Assembly: GCF_021283545.2 (NCBI RefSeq)
Contig: NZ_CP128540.1
Span: forward strand, 5,181,501-5,245,500
Length of the DNA: 64,000 bases
DNA from: Pseudomonas alloputida
Lineage (GTDB): Bacteria > Pseudomonadota > Gammaproteobacteria > Pseudomonadales > Pseudomonadaceae
Direction: 5' to 3'
The notes under the pieces were generated by a model. It was not told where the DNA came from. It searched no databases and worked only from the letters and a program-made list of their open reading frames with translations. Shown in pieces: positions 27,055 to 35,872 of this stretch. Made by a program: the position numbers and the translations under genes. Position 1 is the first letter of the stretch. The number at the start of each line of letters is the position of its first letter.

Positions 27055-28022
27055 TGACGGTGTTCGGCATTCTGAATCTCACCGAGGACTCCTTCTTCGA
27101 TGAGAGCCGGCGGCTAGACCCCGCCGGCGCTGTCACCGCGGCGATCGAAATGCTGCGAGTCGGATCAGACGTCGTGGATGTCGGACCGGCCGCCAGCCAT
27201 CCGGACGCGAGGCCTGTATCGCCGGCCGATGAGATCAGACGTATTGCGCCGCTCTTAGACGCCCTGTCCGATCAGATGCACCGTGTTTCAATCGACAGCT
27301 TCCAACCGGAAACCCAGCGCTATGCGCTCAAGCGCGGCGTGGGCTACCTGAACGATATCCAAGGATTTCCTGACCCTGCGCTCTATCCCGATATTGCTGA
27401 GGCGGACTGCAGGCTGGTGGTTATGCACTCAGCGCAGCGGGATGGCATCGCCACCCGCACCGGTCACCTTCGACCCGAAGACGCGCTCGACGAGATTGTG
27501 CGGTTCTTCGAGGCGCGGGTTTCCGCCTTGCGACGGAGCGGGGTCGCTGCCGACCGGCTCATCCTCGATCCGGGGATGGACCGGCGATTGGTCCATGGCG
27601 AAACGGCCGACCTTGCGCCGACCGGCTTCGGGCAACAGGTCCGCGAAGCCATGGACCAGCGCCGCGAGCATCATATCGAACAGCGCGACGCCACGCGCAA
27701 CAGGGACGGCCGAATCTTCTACCGGCGCAATCTTCTCGCCACCCTGCGCGAGCGGGAAGTTGCGCGCGCCGGTGCGGAGATGGCCGAGGGCAAGGCGCTG
27801 CCGTTCCGCGCCGCCAAGGATGGTGAGAGTGTCAGCGGCAAGTTCACCGGGACTGTCCAGCTAACGAGCGGCAAGTTCGCCATCGTGGAAAAGAGCCACG
27901 AGTTCACCCTTGTCCCGTGGCGGCCGATCATCGACCGCCAGCTCGGCCGCGAGGTCGCGGGTATCATGCAGGGCGGTTCGGTGTCGTGGCAGTTAGGGCG
28001 GCAGCGGGGGTTGGGGCTATAG
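27039..28022 (+). pseudogene. sul1delta: attI1-sul1-relaxase chimera (sul1 truncated at both ends)
   Basis: One open frame of 327 codons has three parts. Residues 1-5 come from attI1 (MLRSR); residues about 6-180 are Sul1 from its third codon through LILDPGM. The rest is the C-terminal DUF3363 part of a VirD2-like relaxase (NLLATLREREVA, LVPWRPIIDRQLGREV, SWQLGRQRGL). The Sul1 part lacks the last ~100 residues including VSRKSFLGA, so it should not act as dihydropteroate synthase. The sul1delta junction beside floR resembles the SGI1 resistance region. The intact sul1 is at 18830. Confidence 0.88.
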
Positions 28023-28103
28023 GAGCCAACGATACCGCATTGCAACGCAACAACTAATTCGATAAGAGCTGCTATTCAATTTCGTAATCGTGGAGCCATC
28101 AGC

Positions 28104-28133
28104 ATGGGAAATTCCAAGTCAGCAGACAAGTAA
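28104..28133 (+). CDS. floR leader peptide (9 residues)
   Basis: The short frame MGNSKSADK ends in TAA. It closely matches in length and sequence the leader of cmlA, which controls chloramphenicol-inducible expression by ribosome stalling. It is followed at once by a stem-loop and then floR. Translation attenuation of floR is inferred from this layout. Confidence 0.65.
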   Translation: MGNSKSADK

Positions 28134-28161
28134 GCCGCAACATCAGAATTGTTGTTGCGGC
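28134..28161 (+). promoter_or_regulatory. stem-loop of putative floR attenuator
   Basis: The 9-bp perfect stem GCCGCAACA / TGTTGCGGC with a 10-base loop begins directly at the leader stop codon. A ribosome stalled on the leader would open it. Confidence 0.6.
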
Positions 28162-28238
28162 GCTCTGTAAGACCAATCCCATCTGATTGCTGACGAGCAG
28201 ACGCTGCCCGGTATCCTTAATCGAGAGGTTGATTCGTC

Positions 28239-29453
28239 ATGACCACCACACGCCCCGCGTGGGCCTATACGCTGCCGGCAGCCTTGCTGCTTATGGCTCC
28301 CTTCGACATCCTCGCCTCGCTGGCGATGGATATTTATCTTCCAGTCGTTCCGGCGATGCCGGGCGTCCTGAACACGACTCCATCCATAATCCAACTCACG
28401 TTGAGCCTCTACATGGTGATGCTCGGTGTGGGCCAAGTGATCTTTGGGCCACTCTCCGATCGCGTCGGGCGACGGCCGATCCTGCTTGTAGGCGCAACGG
28501 CTTTCGTTGCTGCGTCTCTGGGAGCGGCTTGTTCTTCAACTGCATTAGCCTTTGTTGCGTTTCGTCTGGTTCAGGCTGTTGGAGCATCGGCCATGCTGGT
28601 GGCCACCTTCGCGACCGTGCGCGACGTATATGCCAATCGTCCCGAAGGTGCCGTCATCTACGGCCTTTTCAGTTCGATGCTGGCGTTCGTGCCTGCGCTC
28701 GGCCCTATAGCCGGTGCGCTGATCGGCGAGTTTTGGGGATGGCAGGCGATCTTCATCACACTGGCTGCACTGGCTTCGCTCGCACTCTTAAACGCCAGTT
28801 TCAGGTGGCATGAAACCCGACCGTTGGATCAGGCCAGAACGCAACGATCTGTTTTGCCGATCTTCGCGAGTCCGGCCTTTTGGGTTTACACGGTCGGATT
28901 TAGTGCCGGCATGGGCACATTCTTCGTTTTCTTCTCGACAGCCCCCCGTGTTCTCATAGGCCAAGCCGGCTATTCCGAGATCGGATTTAGCTTGGCCTTC
29001 GCGACTGTCGCGCTGGTCATGGTCACGACAACCCGCTTCGCAAAGTCCTTCGTTGCCAAATGGGGTATCGCGGGATGCGTAGCGCGCGGGATGGCGTTGC
29101 TCGTTTCCGGCGCGATCCTGTTGGGGATCGGCCAACTTTTCGGATCGCCGTCATTTTTCAGCTTCATCCTGCCGATGTGGGTTGTCGCGGTCGGCATTGT
29201 CTTCACGGTGTCCGTTACCGCCAACGGCGCACTTGCGCAGTTCGACGACATCGCTGGATCAGCGGTTGCGTTCTACTTCTGCATCCAAAGCCTGATAGTC
29301 AGTATCGTCGGGACATTGGCGGTGACGCTGTTAAACGGCGATACAGCGTGGCCCGTGATTTGTTACGCCACGGCAATGGCAGTGCTGGTGTCGTTGGGGC
29401 TGGCGCTCCTTCGATCCCGTGATGCTGCCACCGAGAAGTCGCCAGTCGTCTAG
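28239..29453 (+). CDS. floR: FloR florfenicol/chloramphenicol exporter
   Basis: A 404-residue major facilitator (DHA1, Bcr/CflA group) with 12 predicted membrane segments. Motif A is GPLSDRVGRRPILL between helices 2 and 3. The proton-linked drug motif around AFRLVQAVGASA and the first-helix MDIYLPVVPAMP block are typical of the phenicol exporters. It pumps chloramphenicol and florfenicol out of the cytoplasm. It is full length and flanked on both sides by fragments of a relaxase gene, as in SGI1-type clusters. Confidence 0.98.
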   Translation: MTTTRPAWAYTLPAALLLMAPFDILASLAMDIYLPVVPAMPGVLNTTPSIIQLTLSLYMVMLGVGQVIFGPLSDRVGRRPILLVGATAFVAASLGAACSSTALAFVAFRLVQAVGASAMLVATFATVRDVYANRPEGAVIYGLFSSMLAFVPALGPIAGALIGEFWGWQAIFITLAALASLALLNASFRWHETRPLDQARTQRSVLPIFASPAFWVYTVGFSAGMGTFFVFFSTAPRVLIGQAGYSEIGFSLAFATVALVMVTTTRFAKSFVAKWGIAGCVARGMALLVSGAILLGIGQLFGSPSFFSFILPMWVVAVGIVFTVSVTANGALAQFDDIAGSAVAFYFCIQSLIVSIVGTLAVTLLNGDTAWPVICYATAMAVLVSLGLALLRSRDAATEKSPVV

Positions 29454-29480
29454 CCGACGACTGGAAGCAAGCCCGCTCCG

Positions 29481-29663
29481 ATGCGGCGCAATAATCTTCG
29501 AAACCTCGTGAATGGCGGTATCCTGTCTGGCAAGATACCGCTCATTTCCCTTGTCCCGTGGCGGCCGGTCATCGACCGCCAGCTCGGCCGTGAGGTCATG
29601 GGCATCGTGCAAAGCGGATCGGTGTCGTGGCAGTTGGGGCGGCAAAGGGGCATAAGCCTCTAA
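29481..29663 (+). pseudogene. relaxase (DUF3363) C-terminal remnant
   Basis: This 60-codon frame ends LVPWRPVIDRQLGREVMG...SWQLGRQRGISL, the tail of a VirD2-like relaxase. The final ~110 bp (29549-29660) are a diverged repeat of 27909-28020, the tail of the upstream chimera. The two remnants bracket floR. It overlaps the convergent tetR stop by 4 bp. Confidence 0.8.
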
Positions 29664-30286
29664 TCTGTTGTAGATGAACGCAGCCGCTCGAAACCAGCGA
29701 TGAGGCTGTCGAGTCCGAAGTTGAACGCAGCATCCATGCCGTCTGTTTCCAACTCGTGAAACAGATCGTGCAGGAAGGACGACGGTGCTTGCTCGGACAC
29801 ATCTGGCCTGTCCGGAACTCTCTCATCGGCATCAGATGCCTGCTGCTCGAGAACGGAACCGACCACATAGTGACTGACCGCCCGGAGCGCCCAAACGGCG
29901 CGCTTCGGACAAAAGCCCTCCGCGCAGAGAAAGCGTATTTGCGTCTCGGCGGTGCCAAAATTCGGTTCTGTCGGTCGAGTGCCGGCATGGATACGCGCGC
30001 CGTCCCGATAAGAGAGCAACGCCGTTCTGAAGCTCAGGGCATTCTCTTTCAGGAACACCCGCCAGTCCTCATTCTCTTCGGGTAGCGAGCGGGTATGGCG
30101 TTCCGCCAGCATCGCCTCGGCGAGCGCATCAAGCAGCGCTCGCTTGTTCTGGAAATGCCAGTAAAGCGCAGGCTGCTGAACCTTGAGGCGTTCAGCGAGC
30201 TTCCGCGTCGTCAGGCTGTCCATGCCAACCTCGTTCAACAGCTCTAGCGCCGCCGCGATCACGGTGCCCTTGTCCAGTTTGGTCAT
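29660..30286 (-). CDS. tetR(G): TetR(G) tetracycline repressor
   Basis: A 208-residue TetR-family repressor. The N-terminal HTH is SLTTRKLAERLKVQQPALYWHF. The C-terminal drug-binding domain includes HAGTRPTEPNF and AVSHYVVGSVLEQQ, residues that contact tetracycline-Mg. Divergent from tet(G), it should repress both genes through the operators in the 103-bp gap and release them on binding drug. Confidence 0.96.
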   Translation of the reverse strand: MTKLDKGTVIAAALELLNEVGMDSLTTRKLAERLKVQQPALYWHFQNKRALLDALAEAMLAERHTRSLPEENEDWRVFLKENALSFRTALLSYRDGARIHAGTRPTEPNFGTAETQIRFLCAEGFCPKRAVWALRAVSHYVVGSVLEQQASDADERVPDRPDVSEQAPSSFLHDLFHELETDGMDAAFNFGLDSLIAGFERLRSSTTD

Positions 30287-30311
30287 TCACGTTCCTTCGC
30301 CAGTGCTTGAC

Positions 30312-30360
30312 AATTTATCACCGATAAGTTATATTTCCATCTCCTTATCGTTGATAAAGT
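30312..30360. promoter_or_regulatory. tet(G) operator region (two palindromes)
   Basis: Two tet-operator-like palindromes lie between the divergent genes: TTATCA-C-CGATAA (30315-30327) and TTATC-GTT-GATAA (30345-30357). The spacing and dyad symmetry match TetR-controlled divergent promoters. Confidence 0.8.
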
Positions 30361-30389
30361 CGCTCCATTGAGCGGCGCTGGAGTTTCAG

Positions 30390-31565
30390 GTGCGCAGCTC
30401 TGCCATCATTGCCCTGCTGATCGTGGGTCTTGACGCCATGGGTCTCGGCCTCATCATGCCCGTCCTTCCGACGCTTCTGCGTGAGCTTGTGCCAGCAGAG
30501 CAGGTCGCTGGACACTATGGTGCCTTGCTGTCGCTCTATGCATTGATGCAGGTCGTCTTCGCGCCCATGCTTGGACAGCTTTCGGATTCTTACGGTCGGC
30601 GTCCGGTACTTCTGGCTTCTCTTGCAGGAGCCGCAGTCGATTACACGATTATGGCATCAGCGCCGGTCTTATGGGTGCTCTATATCGGCCGACTCGTGTC
30701 CGGCGTCACGGGCGCAACCGGAGCTGTAGCAGCCTCAACCATTGCCGATTCGACGGGGGAAGGTTCTCGCGCACGCTGGTTCGGCTACATGGGGGCCTGT
30801 TATGGGGCGGGCATGATTGCCGGGCCAGCACTTGGTGGCATGCTCGGTGGTATCTCTGCTCATGCCCCGTTTATCGCCGCCGCCCTTCTCAACGGGTTCG
30901 CGTTCCTGCTTGCCTGCATTTTCCTCAAGGAGACTCATCACAGCCATGGCGGGACCGGAAAGCCGGTTCGCATCAAACCATTCGTTCTGTTACGGCTGGA
31001 TGATGCATTGCGCGGGCTAGGTGCGCTTTTCGCAGTTTTCTTCATTATTCAACTGATCGGCCAAGTGCCTGCAGCCCTATGGGTCATATATGGCGAGGAC
31101 CGTTTTCAGTGGAACACCGCGACCGTTGGTTTGTCGCTCGCGGCGTTTGGGGCAACACATGCGATCTTCCAAGCGTTTGTTACCGGCCCGCTTTCAAGCC
31201 GGCTTGGAGAGCGGCGCACGCTGCTGTTTGGCATGGCTGCGGATGCGACTGGCTTCGTTCTTCTGGCTTTTGCCACGCAGGGATGGATGGTGTTCCCGAT
31301 TCTGTTGCTGCTTGCCGCCGGGGGTGTTGGCATGCCGGCCTTGCAGGCAATGCTCTCAAACAATGTCAGCAGTAACAAGCAAGGGGCTTTGCAAGGAACG
31401 CTAACGAGCCTCACCAATCTAAGCTCTATCGCAGGACCGCTTGGCTTCACAGCACTCTATTCTGCCACCGCCGGGGCATGGAACGGTTGGGTTTGGATTG
31501 TCGGCGCGATCCTCTATTTAATATGTCTGCCAATACTACGCAGACCATTCGCAACTTCATTGTGA
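30390..31565 (+). CDS. tet(G): Tet(G) tetracycline efflux transporter
   Basis: A 391-residue class G tetracycline/H+ antiporter with 12 membrane segments. The family motif GQLSDSYGRRPVLL follows helix 2, and the Asp of GLDAMGLGLIMPVLP lies in helix 1. The start is a GTG at 30390. It exchanges the Mg-tetracycline complex for protons. It is full length. The tetR-tet(G)-lysR order following floR is that of the SGI1 resistance cluster. Confidence 0.97.
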   Translation: MRSSAIIALLIVGLDAMGLGLIMPVLPTLLRELVPAEQVAGHYGALLSLYALMQVVFAPMLGQLSDSYGRRPVLLASLAGAAVDYTIMASAPVLWVLYIGRLVSGVTGATGAVAASTIADSTGEGSRARWFGYMGACYGAGMIAGPALGGMLGGISAHAPFIAAALLNGFAFLLACIFLKETHHSHGGTGKPVRIKPFVLLRLDDALRGLGALFAVFFIIQLIGQVPAALWVIYGEDRFQWNTATVGLSLAAFGATHAIFQAFVTGPLSSRLGERRTLLFGMAADATGFVLLAFATQGWMVFPILLLLAAGGVGMPALQAMLSNNVSSNKQGALQGTLTSLTNLSSIAGPLGFTALYSATAGAWNGWVWIVGAILYLICLPILRRPFATSL

Positions 31566-31654
31566 TTTAGTCATGGCGATTTGGCATGCGTAGACTTAGG
31601 AGAAATGACGGATTAAATCTGTTGAGCAATCATCTCCTTTCGGGGCGAGTGCCA

Positions 31655-32377
31655 ATGATGACCTTAGTTCACACTCTCGCTGTCGCCGAATATCTCAACT
31701 TCCGTCACGCCGCCAACGCGCTCGGCGTTGCACAGTCCAGCGTCAGCGCCCGCGTGAAGGCACTGGAAGAAGACCTCGGCATCCTCTTGTTCGAGCGTCA
31801 TGCGCGCGGCGTTCGGCTGACCGAGGCCGGACGCCATTTCGTCGAGCGGATAGCCGTAGGTATTGACCAACTCGACCATGCGGTGAAAACCGCCGGCATG
31901 GCGGCAGCCGGAGAAAGCGGCCGGCTTCGTATCGGTATCCATGCCCTGATTCCGCATAGCTTCCTCGCAAAGCTGATCGGCCAATACCGCAAGGATTACC
32001 CCGATGTTGAAGTCGAGATCGCCGAAGGCCCGGCCCGTGAAGCGGTGGTGCAGCTTCGCGCCGGCAGGTTGGACGTGGCGTTCGTCGCGGGCACGCCCCA
32101 ACCACCCGACTGCCATTCCCGTCGCACATGGACCGAACCGCTCTTGGCGGTGCTACCGGAACGGCATCCGCTCGCCAAGCGGTCAGCCGTCACATGGCCC
32201 GATTTGGCAGGCGAGACGTTCCTTGCGTATAGGAAGTTCAAACGCCCTTTTCGGGCAGTCTGCTGGGTAGGCGGCGGTCGCGCAAGCCCCGTTTTGGGCA
32301 CGGATCGGACGTCTGTGAGTGGGATTTCGGCATCGCGGGGCCACGCAGCGGCGTTGTCAGCAGCCATGCTTCGCTGA
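31655..32377 (+). pseudogene. LysR-family regulator, 3' end replaced by ISCR3
   Basis: The N-terminal HTH (RHAANALGVAQSSVSARVKALE) and about two thirds of the substrate-binding domain are present. Homology stops after WPDLAGETFL at about 32224, where the ISCR3 end begins. The frame then reads ~50 ISCR3-derived codons to a stop at 32377. Intact LysR proteins are about 300 residues. This is the truncated orf1/lysR that lies behind tet(G) in SGI1-type clusters. It is probably inactive as a ligand-responsive regulator, though the HTH could still bind DNA. Confidence 0.85.
32225..32244 (-). other. ISCR3 oriIS end (left copy)
   Basis: On the minus strand the element end reads GCGTTTGAACTTCCTATACG, the conserved origin-end sequence of the ISCR2/ISCR3 group, located downstream of rcr3 as expected. 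The junction with lysR is exact. Confidence 0.75.
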
Positions 32378-32468
32378 TTCCCGACAGCGGGCCGAGCGCC
32401 GCCCTGCGGATCGTGGCCGCATCGGCTCGGATTCCGGTTTCGCCGTCGGCTGTGCAGCCGGCAGATCG

Positions 32469-34001
32469 TCACGCGGCTTGCACTGGCGGCGCGCGCGCTG
32501 CGGGCCTGTAGTGCGCTTCTTCCCGCGCGCCGTGCTTCTCGAAGTGGGCGAGGATGGCGCGGATGGCGGTGGGTTCCTCGATGCTGGCGACGATCCGCAC
32601 GGTGCCACCGCAGTGGACGCAGGCGGTGACGTCGATGGAAAAGACCCGCTTGAGCCGTTGCGCCCAGCTCATCGCACGGCGCTTCTCCTCGGGGCTGCGC
32701 GGCGCGTCGTGGGCGCTGACGTCCACTGGCGCCGCATCGCCCGCAGGCCGCTTGCCGCGCCCCGAGGGCGTCAGCTGCGCACGCAGGTTTGCATTCGGGG
32801 CGAATACGCCGTGGAAGCGGGTGAGATGCGCGCGAGGTGGCGGGACCAGCGCCGCCAGCTTGGCGATGAAATCCACCGGATCCCATTCCACATGCGTGGT
32901 GCCATTGCGCCACGGGGTCTTGAGCTGGTAACGCACCCTGCCCTGGAGCGCTATCGACAGCCGCTTCTCGCTGATCGCCGGGCGCGTGATGTAGCGGCAC
33001 AGCTTTTCCAGCTTGTGGCTTTCGTGTGCTTCGGCCGCCACGCCGGCATGCAGTGAGAAGCCGCCGACCTTGCCGGCTTCGCCCTCCAGCGAACCGGCGT
33101 CACCGGGCAGCGTTTGCAGCGTGACGACCTTGCAGCCAGCGTCGCGGCCGGTGGCGATGCGGTAGGTGATCGAACTCATCCGCAGCCCATCCATGCTGTC
33201 GTCGCCTGCAGCGCTGTCTGCCAGGAAGGCCGATTCGCCCTCCCCTTCGAGCCAGCCTTTGCGCGTCAGGTGCCGACACACCCGGTGCGCGATGGTAGCT
33301 GCCAGCTGGGTCAACTGCGCGGTGGTGGGCGCACGGGCGCGGTGCAGGCGCAGTTCGCGCCGCGGCAGCTCGGTGGCTTCCACGTACACGCCGTCGAGCC
33401 ACAGCATGTGGAAGTGGATGTTCAGGTTCAGCGCGCTGCCGAAACGCTGGATCAGCGTCACCGCGCCGCACTGGGCGCTGGCGCGGTCGATGCCGGCTTG
33501 ATCGGCCAACCAGCCGGCGATCACGCGCTGCACGATGCCCAGCACCGGGCCAATGGCTTCTGGCTTGCTGGCGAACAGGAAACGCAAGGGGTACGGAAAG
33601 CTCAGCACCCATTGCCGCACAGGCCGCGGGCCGAACACCTCCTCGACCAGGTGCCGCGCACTCTCGGCCATGCGTCGCGCGCCGCAACTCGGGCAGAACC
33701 CGCGCTTCTTGCAGGAGAAGGCCACCAGCCTCTCTGCACGGCAGTGCTCGCACACCACCCGCAGGAAGCCGTGCTCGAGTACGCCGCAACGCAGGTAGGC
33801 ATCGAACGCCTCGCGGACATACCCGGGCAGCGAGCGGCCCTCCGCTTCGATCCGTGCAATGAAGTCCGGGTAGTGCGCCTCTACCAACGCGTACAGCAGC
33901 GTGCGCTCGGGCGCGTGGCGCGCGTACCGCGAACCGGTGTGGGCGGACGGCAGTGGCGCGCATCCCGCGGCTTGCCGCCGGGATGTGGCGAGGCGCGGCA
34001 C
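32469..34001 (-). CDS. rcr3: ISCR3 rolling-circle transposase Rcr3, left copy
   Basis: A 510-residue IS91/ISCR-type HUH transposase. The N-terminal zinc ribbon has CEHC ... CKKRGFCPSC (residues about 80-105). The HUH motif is NIHFHML, and the single catalytic Tyr is in KLCRYITRPAISEKRL, typical of ISCR rather than two-Tyr IS91 proteins. A second Cys pair, ACVHCGG, lies near the C-terminus. It drives rolling-circle transposition from oriIS and can carry neighbouring DNA past terIS. The start codon is less certain than the domain assignment. Identical to the right copy. Confidence 0.93.
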   Translation of the reverse strand: MPRLATSRRQAAGCAPLPSAHTGSRYARHAPERTLLYALVEAHYPDFIARIEAEGRSLPGYVREAFDAYLRCGVLEHGFLRVVCEHCRAERLVAFSCKKRGFCPSCGARRMAESARHLVEEVFGPRPVRQWVLSFPYPLRFLFASKPEAIGPVLGIVQRVIAGWLADQAGIDRASAQCGAVTLIQRFGSALNLNIHFHMLWLDGVYVEATELPRRELRLHRARAPTTAQLTQLAATIAHRVCRHLTRKGWLEGEGESAFLADSAAGDDSMDGLRMSSITYRIATGRDAGCKVVTLQTLPGDAGSLEGEAGKVGGFSLHAGVAAEAHESHKLEKLCRYITRPAISEKRLSIALQGRVRYQLKTPWRNGTTHVEWDPVDFIAKLAALVPPPRAHLTRFHGVFAPNANLRAQLTPSGRGKRPAGDAAPVDVSAHDAPRSPEEKRRAMSWAQRLKRVFSIDVTACVHCGGTVRIVASIEEPTAIRAILAHFEKHGAREEAHYRPAARAPPVQAA

Positions 34002-34105
34002 GCAGCGCTCCGGTGCGGGGACGGCTGCTCAGTGTTGCGCCTGTGTTCGCACGTTCGTATCGGTGCGTTCTGATCTTCGCGTCAGACATTGCCGCGGCGC
34101 GGGCA

Positions 34106-34134
34106 CAACAAAAAGCCCGGCATCGCTGCCGGGC
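34106..34134 (-). terminator. groEL terminator, left copy
   Basis: On the minus strand a stem GCCCGGCA / TGCCGGGC is followed by TTTTTG. It lies ~95 bp beyond the groEL stop and is part of the captured groEL 3' region. Confidence 0.8.
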
Positions 34135-34227
34135 TCCGGCCCCGTCCTTGGGGCCTTGATGTCGGGTCGTTGCCGGGATCGGACCGCGCTGGCGCGGTCC
34201 GGTTCCCTGACGACCGGGCCAACCGGA

Positions 34228-34881
34228 TCAGAAATCCATGCCGCCCATGCCGCCCATACCGCCAGCACCCGGCATGGCCGGCTCTTCCTTCTTCGGCACT
34301 TCGGCCACGACCACTTCGGTCGTGATCGCAAGGCCGGCGACGGAAGCGGCGTGCTGCAGGGCCGAGCGGGTCACCTTGGTCGGGTCCAGGATGCCCATGG
34401 CGATCATGTCGCCGAACTCGCCGGTGGCGGCGTTGTAGCCGTAGCTGCCTTCGCCGGCCTTGACGTTGGCCACGATCACGCTCGGTTCTTCACCGGCGTT
34501 GGCCACGATGGCGCGCAGCGGGGCTTCCAGCGCACGGCGGGTGATGGCGATGCCCAGGTTCTGGTCTTCGTTGATGCCCTGCCAGGGCAGATCCGTGCAC
34601 AGCACCTTGCCGTAGAAGAACAGCAAGGCCGCCAATGCCTGACGATGCGTGGAGACCGAAACCTTGCGCTCGTTCGCCAGCCAGGACAGAAATGCCTCGA
34701 CTTCGCTGCTGCCCAAGGTTGCCGGGTGACGCACACCGTGGAAACGGATGAAGGCACGAACCCAGTGGACATAAGCCTGTTCGGTTCGTAAACTGTAATG
34801 CAAGTAGCGTATGCGCTCACGCAACTGGTCCAGAACCTTGACCGAACGCAGCGGTGGTAACGGCGCAGTGGCGGTTTTCAT
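34228..34881 (-). CDS. groEL/intI1: IntI1-GroEL fusion (groEL/intI1), left copy
   Basis: A 217-residue in-frame fusion. Residues 1-100 are the N-terminus of IntI1 (to CTDLPW); residues 101-217 are the C-terminal part of GroEL, ending in the characteristic [11 protein letters not shown] tail. The GroEL portion resembles a xanthomonad-type chaperonin. Neither half is functional: IntI1 lacks its catalytic domain and GroEL its ATPase and apical parts. The fusion is a recognised marker of the SGI1-type region and of ISCR3 capture of groEL. Confidence 0.92.
34766..34794 (+). promoter_or_regulatory. cassette promoter PcH1, copy 3
   Basis: TGGACA (34766-34771), 17 bp, TAAACT (34789-34794), inside the left fusion gene and reading right. 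Its attI1 stops at 34964, and the first gene beyond (aph(3')-VI) is on the opposite strand, so here it would produce antisense to that gene. Confidence 0.85.
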
Positions 34882-34964
34882 GGCTTGTTATGACTGTTTT
34901 TTTGTACAGTCTATGCCTCGGGCATCCAAGCAGCAAGCGCGTTACGCCGTGGGTCGATGTTTGA

Positions 34965-35092
34965 ATTCAATTGCAGCAATTGGATTTCTTTCATCAAGAT
35001 AATCATAAATTCTTTCACGATCTTGTTCTGCATCTACGGTCCAAAGAATCGACGTAAAATGACAATTAAGTATTTTTAGAAAATGCTTGGAA
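34965..35092 (-). pseudogene. AT-rich flank of aph(3')-VI with RelE/ParE-like toxin fragment
   Basis: Reading leftwards on the minus strand from about 35062, one frame gives WTVDAEQDRERIYDYLDERN then PIAAIEF, resembling the N-terminus of a RelE/ParE-family toxin. It is cut at 34964 by the attI1/intI1 junction. No start codon is seen in place. Base composition is far lower in GC than the surroundings, consistent with Acinetobacter origin. Confidence 0.4.
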
Positions 35093-35872
35093 TCAATTCA
35101 ATTCATCAAGTTTTAAAAAATAATTCCTTTTGTCAGGTCTATCATTTTTTAAATGCTTTAAAAATATTTTAGCAGTTTCCTCCGATGCATCCTCTCTTAG
35201 GCAACGTTCAACAAAGGATATATCTACAAACTCATCTGCTAACCCAGCACGGCCAAGATCTAAAAAATAAATTTCATTGAATTTATCTATAAAAATATTA
35301 CTATCCGTGATATCGCCATGAGAAAAAACCAATCTTTCTTCAACACGAGTCTCATTTAACTCATTCCATAGACTTAGGTAAGTTTTATGGTCTCCCCATA
35401 ATTCAGCGTCAAAATCATCTTGATCTATATCATCAAGGAGTTGGTTATCAATAAAAAATTTTGACTCTTTTAACCGATGATCAATGTTTGAAATAAATGG
35501 ACAATCAATAATAGCAATTGAATTTAACAGATTGAGTACCTCCTTATAGATAGCAAGCAATTCTTGGTCTGTTAAAAAAAGCGCTGAAATTGGTTTTGCA
35601 TTGATCGCTTTAGTGATCATGAATTCAAACTGCTCATCCTGAAAAGTCATGATGAGTTCAGGCACCTTTAACTTCTCAGAGAGCCAACTCAACATTTTCG
35701 CTTCACGAGAAACACTGTATGTGGTCGCTGTATATAAAGTGCTAGATCGCTTAAGAAAAAAAGTTTCATTATTTCGATTAAAAGAATAAACATCCGATGG
35801 CGACTGACCAATTTTATTTGGCTCTAAAACGCTGTTTCCAATAAATTGTTGAATAATATTGGGCAATTCCAT
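35093..35872 (-). CDS. aph(3')-VI: APH(3')-VI aminoglycoside phosphotransferase
   Basis: A 259-residue kinase that phosphorylates the 3'-hydroxyl of kanamycin, neomycin and amikacin. The catalytic loop is LVFSHGDITDSNIF (HGDxxxxN) and the metal-binding motif is YFLDLGRAGLAD. It is very close to the Acinetobacter aphA6 enzyme, from which I note a few differences; the exact allele (VIa or VIb) is not assigned. The start is set at MELPN (35872); a second ATG directly upstream is also possible. Codon use is strongly AT-biased, unlike its neighbours. ISAba125 lies 177 bp upstream. Confidence 0.96.
   Translation of the reverse strand: MELPNIIQQFIGNSVLEPNKIGQSPSDVYSFNRNNETFFLKRSSTLYTATTYSVSREAKMLSWLSEKLKVPELIMTFQDEQFEFMITKAINAKPISALFLTDQELLAIYKEVLNLLNSIAIIDCPFISNIDHRLKESKFFIDNQLLDDIDQDDFDAELWGDHKTYLSLWNELNETRVEERLVFSHGDITDSNIFIDKFNEIYFLDLGRAGLADEFVDISFVERCLREDASEETAKIFLKHLKNDRPDKRNYFLKLDELN

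Larger units (their letters stand above)
32225..34964 (-). repeat. 2740-bp inverted repeat, left arm (ISCR3 + groEL/intI1)
   Basis: It runs from the ISCR3 origin end (GCGTATAGGAAGTTC) through rcr3, the groEL fragment, the first 100 codons of intI1 and part of attI1 to ...GATGTTTGA. The reverse complement recurs at 38616-41355. All encoded proteins are identical between arms. Coordinates of the arms pair as x and 73580 minus x. Confidence 0.93.

Noticed and set aside
34228..34881. Functional GroEL or IntI1 from the fusion gene
   Set aside because: Only the GroEL C-terminus and the IntI1 N-terminal 100 residues are present; both lack their catalytic parts.
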